The notes below the pieces were generated by a model. The model worked only from the letters and a program-made list of their open reading frames with translations, was not told the origin of the DNA and searched no databases. The position numbers and the translations under genes are program-made. Positions 6,089-8,809 of a DNA stretch of 8,809 nucleotides are shown one piece after another. The DNA comes from JAXJYR01 sp964593515 (GTDB taxonomy: Bacteria > Bacillota_I > Bacilli_A > Erysipelotrichales > Erysipelotrichaceae). The stretch's first letter is position 1. Every line of letters begins with the position of its first letter. Location of the stretch: NCBI GenBank assembly GCA_964593515.1, contig CAZQJH010000069.1, positions 1 to 8,809 of the forward strand, given 5' to 3'.

Positions 6089-7551
6089 AAAAACTTTTAG
6101 CAATTTTAGCTGTATTCGCTATGACATTCTCATGTGGAATGGTAGCAAACACTCACGTAAACGCTGCTACATCAAATGTAACAGTAGGTGAAACATTAAA
6201 TGATCATACGTTTACTGCATACCAAATTTTAACTGGTACACAAGCTGATAATGGAGCTTTAGGGGATGTTGCATGGGGAACAGGTATTAACTCAGAAGCT
6301 TTCTTAACAGCTTTAAAAGCTGATGAAACTGTAGGTACTGCATTTGCTGATGTAACTAATGCCAAAGGATTTGCAGAAAAAATGGCTACTTTTAGTGAAA
6401 ATTCTGCTGAAGCAAAAGCTGTAGCTAGATTAGCTGATGCTCATAAAACAGGTTCTGGTACAAGTTTAACTACTGGTGATAACGAATTAGATAATGGTTA
6501 CTACTTAATTGTTGATAGCACTAATTTAACTGGTACTAATACTAAACGTAACTTATCAGTTTTAGCTATTACTGGAAATATTACTATTAGTGATAAAACT
6601 TCTTTAAGTACTGTAGATAAAGAAGTTAAAGAAAATAGTGATGGTGTTTGGGGAGAAGTTGCTGACTATGCTTATGGAGATATGGTTCCATTTAGATTAA
6701 CTGCTACTATTGGAGATATGTCTAACTTTAAAACATACTACATTAAATTTACTGATACTTTAGAAACTGGTAAATTTGGTGAACCAACTGATTTTGTTGT
6801 AAAAGTAGGGGGAACTGAATTAACTGCTGATCAATATGAATTAACTAAAGGTACAGATACATTTACTTTAAAATTAAATGTTAAAGATTACACAACAGAA
6901 AACACTGGTGTTGTTGTTACAGTTGAATATAAAGCTGAATTAAAAGCTAATGCTGATGTATATGATGGATACAACAACAACAAGGTTAAATTAGACTATG
7001 CACACAACCCTAACATTTCAGATGAAACTGACGAAGATTACTATGGGGAAACAGATGAAAAAGATGTTGATGTAACTACATATGAATTCAAAGTTGATAA
7101 ATATGATGCTACTAGCAATGATAAATTAGCTAATGTTGAATTCCAATTAAAAAATAGTGATGGAAAATATGCAAAAGTTGTTGATGGAGTAATCACTTGG
7201 GTTGATGAAGCTGATGCTGAAACATTCAAGACTGATGAAAATGGAGCTATTACTTTCACTGGATTAGATGAAGGTACATATACTTTAGTTGAAACTAAAG
7301 CTTTAGATGGATATAACACTGCTGTTGATACTGAAATCAAAATTGATAGTACATTTGATGATGCTAGAACTGAAGTTACTGAAGTAAAATATTCTGGACA
7401 AGAATCTAATGTATATGGAATTCCTAACAAAAAAGGTGGAGTATTACCTGGAACAGGTGGAATGGGTACTACAGTATTCTATGTAGCTGGAGCTGCATTA
7501 GTATTAGGAGCTGGAGTTACTTTAGTTTCTAAAAAAAGATTAAGTAAATAA
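6085..7551 (+). CDS. Major (backbone) pilin, LPGTG-anchored, SpaD/SpaH-like
   Basis: A 488-residue pilus shaft subunit. The signal peptide covers residues 1 to about 27 (cleavage near VNA-AT). Domain 1 (about 30-165) begins with the usual TFTAYQILTG. Domain 2 (about 172-330) opens at STVDKEVKE and closes with NNNKVKLDYAHNP; K179 and N299 are the candidate isopeptide pair. Domain 3 (about 333-450) is SpaA/CnaB-type with K339 (VDKYDA), E403 (LVETKALDGY) and N448 (GIPNKKG). The sorting signal is LPGTG at 454-458. The usual VYPK pilin motif is absent; ITISDK (166-171) sits in its place, making K171 the likely polymerisation lysine by inference. Codon use is more regular (GCT, ACT, GGT, more TAC/AAC) than in the adhesin, fitting high expression. 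Start: ATG overlapping the adhesin stop, with a strong AGAGGAGG. Confidence 0.95.
   Translation: MKKLLAILAVFAMTFSCGMVANTHVNAATSNVTVGETLNDHTFTAYQILTGTQADNGALGDVAWGTGINSEAFLTALKADETVGTAFADVTNAKGFAEKMATFSENSAEAKAVARLADAHKTGSGTSLTTGDNELDNGYYLIVDSTNLTGTNTKRNLSVLAITGNITISDKTSLSTVDKEVKENSDGVWGEVADYAYGDMVPFRLTATIGDMSNFKTYYIKFTDTLETGKFGEPTDFVVKVGGTELTADQYELTKGTDTFTLKLNVKDYTTENTGVVVTVEYKAELKANADVYDGYNNNKVKLDYAHNPNISDETDEDYYGETDEKDVDVTTYEFKVDKYDATSNDKLANVEFQLKNSDGKYAKVVDGVITWVDEADAETFKTDENGAITFTGLDEGTYTLVETKALDGYNTAVDTEIKIDSTFDDARTEVTEVKYSGQESNVYGIPNKKGGVLPGTGGMGTTVFYVAGAALVLGAGVTLVSKKRLSK
7444..7548 (+). other. Cell-wall sorting signal of the major pilin (LPGTG)
   Basis: LPGTG at residues 454-458 is followed by a hydrophobic stretch (about 465-481) and a short basic tail (SKKRLSK). 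It is the substrate of the class C sortase encoded next, which would join the Thr carbonyl to a lysine of the next subunit. Confidence 0.95.
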
Positions 7552-7560
7552 GAATTTATA

Positions 7561-7603
7561 ACTGTTATTCTAGGAAGGAGTAATCCTTCCTAGATAAAAC
7601 AGT
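7561..7603 (+). promoter_or_regulatory. Stem-loop between major pilin and sortase genes
   Basis: A perfect 10-bp inner stem, CTAGGAAGGA (7570-7579) with TCCTTCCTAG (7584-7593), closes a GTAA loop. An outer stem pairs ACTGTT (7561-7566) with AACAGT (7598-7603) across a small internal loop. There is no T-tract after it, so it is not a standard intrinsic terminator. It ends exactly where the sortase ribosome binding site begins. Likely roles, by inference, are stabilising the 3' end of an abundant pilin message, partial attenuation, or limiting sortase translation. The structure is clear in sequence; the role is not. Confidence 0.75.
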
Positions 7604-7610
7604 AAGGAGG
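7604..7610 (+). promoter_or_regulatory. Ribosome binding site of the sortase
   Basis: AAGGAGG lies 7 nt before the ATG at 7618 and directly abuts the base of the upstream stem-loop, so access to it may depend on that structure. It supports the sortase start. Confidence 0.8.
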
Positions 7611-7617
7611 CATCTAG

Positions 7618-8433
7618 ATGAAGAAAATTGATAAAAGTAATATTATATTATTAATTCTTTTTATTCTAGGTGTGTCTTTACTGCTTTATCCTACGGTTGC
7701 TGATTTATATAATTCATATCATCAAACTAGAATGATTATGAATTATGAAACAAAGATGAATGAGATAAGTGACGAACAATACAATAAATTCATGGTTGAA
7801 ACTAAAGATTTTAATGATAAGTTATTAAAGATACATGATCGTTGGCATTTAAGTGAAGAAATGATGCAAGAATATCAAAATACTTTAGATGTTGATGGTT
7901 TAGGAATGATTGGTTATTTAGAGATTCCATCTTTAAATCAAACTTTACCGATTTATCATGGTACTAATGAATCGGTATTACAAGATGCAATTGGACATTT
8001 AGAAGGAAGTAGTTTACCTTATAACGAAGGAAGTAACCATGTAGTTTTAAGTGCTCATCGTGGGTTACCTAGTGCTAAACTATTTACTAATTTAGATCGT
8101 TTAGAAGTAGGTAATACATTTGTTGTTACGGTTTTAAATGAGATTTATACTTATGAGGTTGATCAAGTATTAATTGTTTTACCGCAGGAAATGAATGCTT
8201 TAAATATTGAAGAAGATAAACAATACTGTACTTTATTAACTTGTACACCTTATGGGATAAATTCGCATCGTTTATTAGTAAGAGGGAAGTTAGTTGATAA
8301 CAATACTAGTATTAATATAAGCAATGAAGCAATGCCAATAGATGCGACCTTAATTGCTATATATATTGCGATACCGGTAATTGTTATTACCATGATTGGA
8401 TTAATTATAAGTTCTAGAAGAAAGAAGGGGTAA
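7618..8433 (+). CDS. srtC: Class C sortase, pilin polymerase
   Basis: A 271-residue membrane-anchored cysteine transpeptidase that cleaves LPxTG between Thr and Gly and links pilins through a lysine side chain. An N-terminal hydrophobic helix covers about 9-25. A long helical region follows, then GYLEIPSL and LPIYHGT, the usual entry to the sortase barrel. Catalytic residues are H147 in LSAHRG, C209 in LLTCTPYG and R218 in HRLLVRG. A second membrane helix (about 244-264) and an RRKK tail close the protein, as typical of class C. In the lid region the sequence is HDRWHLSEE (D74-R75-W76) where streptococcal enzymes have Asp-Pro-aromatic; the aromatic plug is kept, the proline is not. It lies just after the backbone pilin and one base before the next subunit gene, so it most likely polymerises this pilus. 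Confidence 0.96.
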   Translation: MKKIDKSNIILLILFILGVSLLLYPTVADLYNSYHQTRMIMNYETKMNEISDEQYNKFMVETKDFNDKLLKIHDRWHLSEEMMQEYQNTLDVDGLGMIGYLEIPSLNQTLPIYHGTNESVLQDAIGHLEGSSLPYNEGSNHVVLSAHRGLPSAKLFTNLDRLEVGNTFVVTVLNEIYTYEVDQVLIVLPQEMNALNIEEDKQYCTLLTCTPYGINSHRLLVRGKLVDNNTSINISNEAMPIDATLIAIYIAIPVIVITMIGLIISSRRKKG

Positions 8434-8434
8434 G

Positions 8435-8809
8435 ATGAAAAATCGATTAAAGACATATTTAGTGATTATTTTAGCTTTATTTATGATTATGCCAATTAAA
8501 GCTAATGATATTAATTATGTAAGTATTATTCATCCTAACGAAGGAAATATTATTGATATTTATCATATAGCTGATGTAGTTGATGGTAAATATCAAATTG
8601 ATGATGATTTTAAAGATTATCAAATTGATTATACGGCTACTGATAGTGAAGCATTAAATAAAAATGCGAATGCATTAAAGGGATATATAGATTATGCTAA
8701 GGTTAAACCTGATTATGAAGGGAAGATTGAAAATGGATTATTCAATCTTGAATTAGCTGATGGGTTATATTTAATTATTGCTAAAGATATGTTAGGTAAT
8801 GGTGGATAT
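8435..8809 (+). CDS. SpaA-like minor/basal pilin subunit, N-terminal part (runs off window)
   Basis: Only the first 125 codons are present and the frame is open to the window end. The start ATG follows the sortase stop by one base, with GAAGGGG (8424-8430) as ribosome binding site, so the two are co-translated. Residues 1 to about 23 form a signal peptide (basic MKNRLK, hydrophobic core, likely cleavage at IKA-ND). The exported part begins YVSIIHP and continues IIDIYHIADVVDGKYQ, then DSEALNKNANALKGYI and a closing GLYLIIA. This order (xVxI..., YxIADV, ..ALxxYI, LxxGLYL) is typical of the first domain of SpaA-type minor pilins. By position after the sortase it may be the basal, wall-anchored subunit. 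That role, and any LPxTG signal, cannot be seen here. Confidence 0.85.
   Translation, partial: MKNRLKTYLVIILALFMIMPIKANDINYVSIIHPNEGNIIDIYHIADVVDGKYQIDDDFKDYQIDYTATDSEALNKNANALKGYIDYAKVKPDYEGKIENGLFNLELADGLYLIIAKDMLGNGGY

Noticed and set aside
6124..6141. Cys in the pilin signal peptide (TFSCG) as a lipoprotein lipobox
   Set aside because: The -3 residue is Thr and -2 is Phe, not the Leu-(Ala/Ser)-(Gly/Ala)-Cys pattern. A normal cleavage site (VNA-AT) lies further on and the protein has an LPGTG anchor.
5961..6152. Antisense open frame of 63 codons across the adhesin/pilin junction
   Set aside because: Its hydrophobic content is the reverse complement of two real membrane/signal segments. 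It is not an independent gene.
7041..7430. Antisense open frame of 129 codons inside the pilin gene
   Set aside because: A Ser/Val/Thr-rich shadow of the biased pilin codons (GCT, ACT, GAT reversed). No family resemblance.
7561..7603. Stem-loop as an intrinsic terminator
   Set aside because: No run of T follows on either strand, and a coupled ribosome binding site and sortase gene follow at once, so full termination here is unlikely.
8250..8456. Antisense open frame of 68 codons at the sortase end
   Set aside because: It mirrors the sortase C-terminal membrane helix, so its hydrophobicity is explained.

Overview
The window reads as most of a sortase-assembled (covalent) pilus operon from a low-GC Gram-positive bacterium. 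All genes lie on the plus strand, codon use is very A/T-rich (TTA, AAA, GAT, AAT), and start codons follow strong AGGAGG-type ribosome binding sites. Two LPxTG proteins and a class C sortase are present. The style of these proteins resembles gut Firmicutes such as Erysipelotrichia or low-GC Clostridia. That placement is an impression from sequence style; nothing here fixes the taxon.

Layout: (1) 52-393, a small cytoplasmic coiled-coil protein of unknown function. (2) 386-955, a type I signal peptidase overlapping it by 8 nt. (3) 977-6088, a very large LPATG-anchored multidomain adhesin, the likely pilus tip or ancillary subunit. Its N-terminus has a long cytoplasmic extension, then a twin Cys-His-His-Cys motif, a run of Ig-like repeats with candidate isopeptide Lys/Asn pairs, and two SpaA/CnaB-type domains. 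(4) 6085-7551, the LPGTG major pilin (backbone), with a 4-nt ATGA overlap to the adhesin. (5) 7561-7603, a strong stem-loop without a T-tract, ending directly against the next ribosome binding site. (6) 7618-8433, a class C pilin polymerase sortase. (7) 8435-8809, the start of a further SpaA-like pilin subunit, cut by the window edge.

How it probably works: the adhesin and pilins are exported by Sec. The operon's own signal peptidase may process one or more of them. The sortase cleaves the LPxTG signals and joins the backbone pilin through a lysine, with the adhesin at the tip and the truncated last gene likely a minor or basal subunit. The tight overlaps imply one transcript. The stem-loop between pilin and sortase is a plausible device for making much more backbone pilin than sortase.

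The least explained parts are the coiled-coil first gene, the twin CHHC motif and following unassigned N-terminal domain of the adhesin, and the long charged N-terminal extensions of both the signal peptidase and the adhesin. There is no gene-free stretch longer than 66 nt apart from the first 51 bases, where I see only a ribosome binding site.
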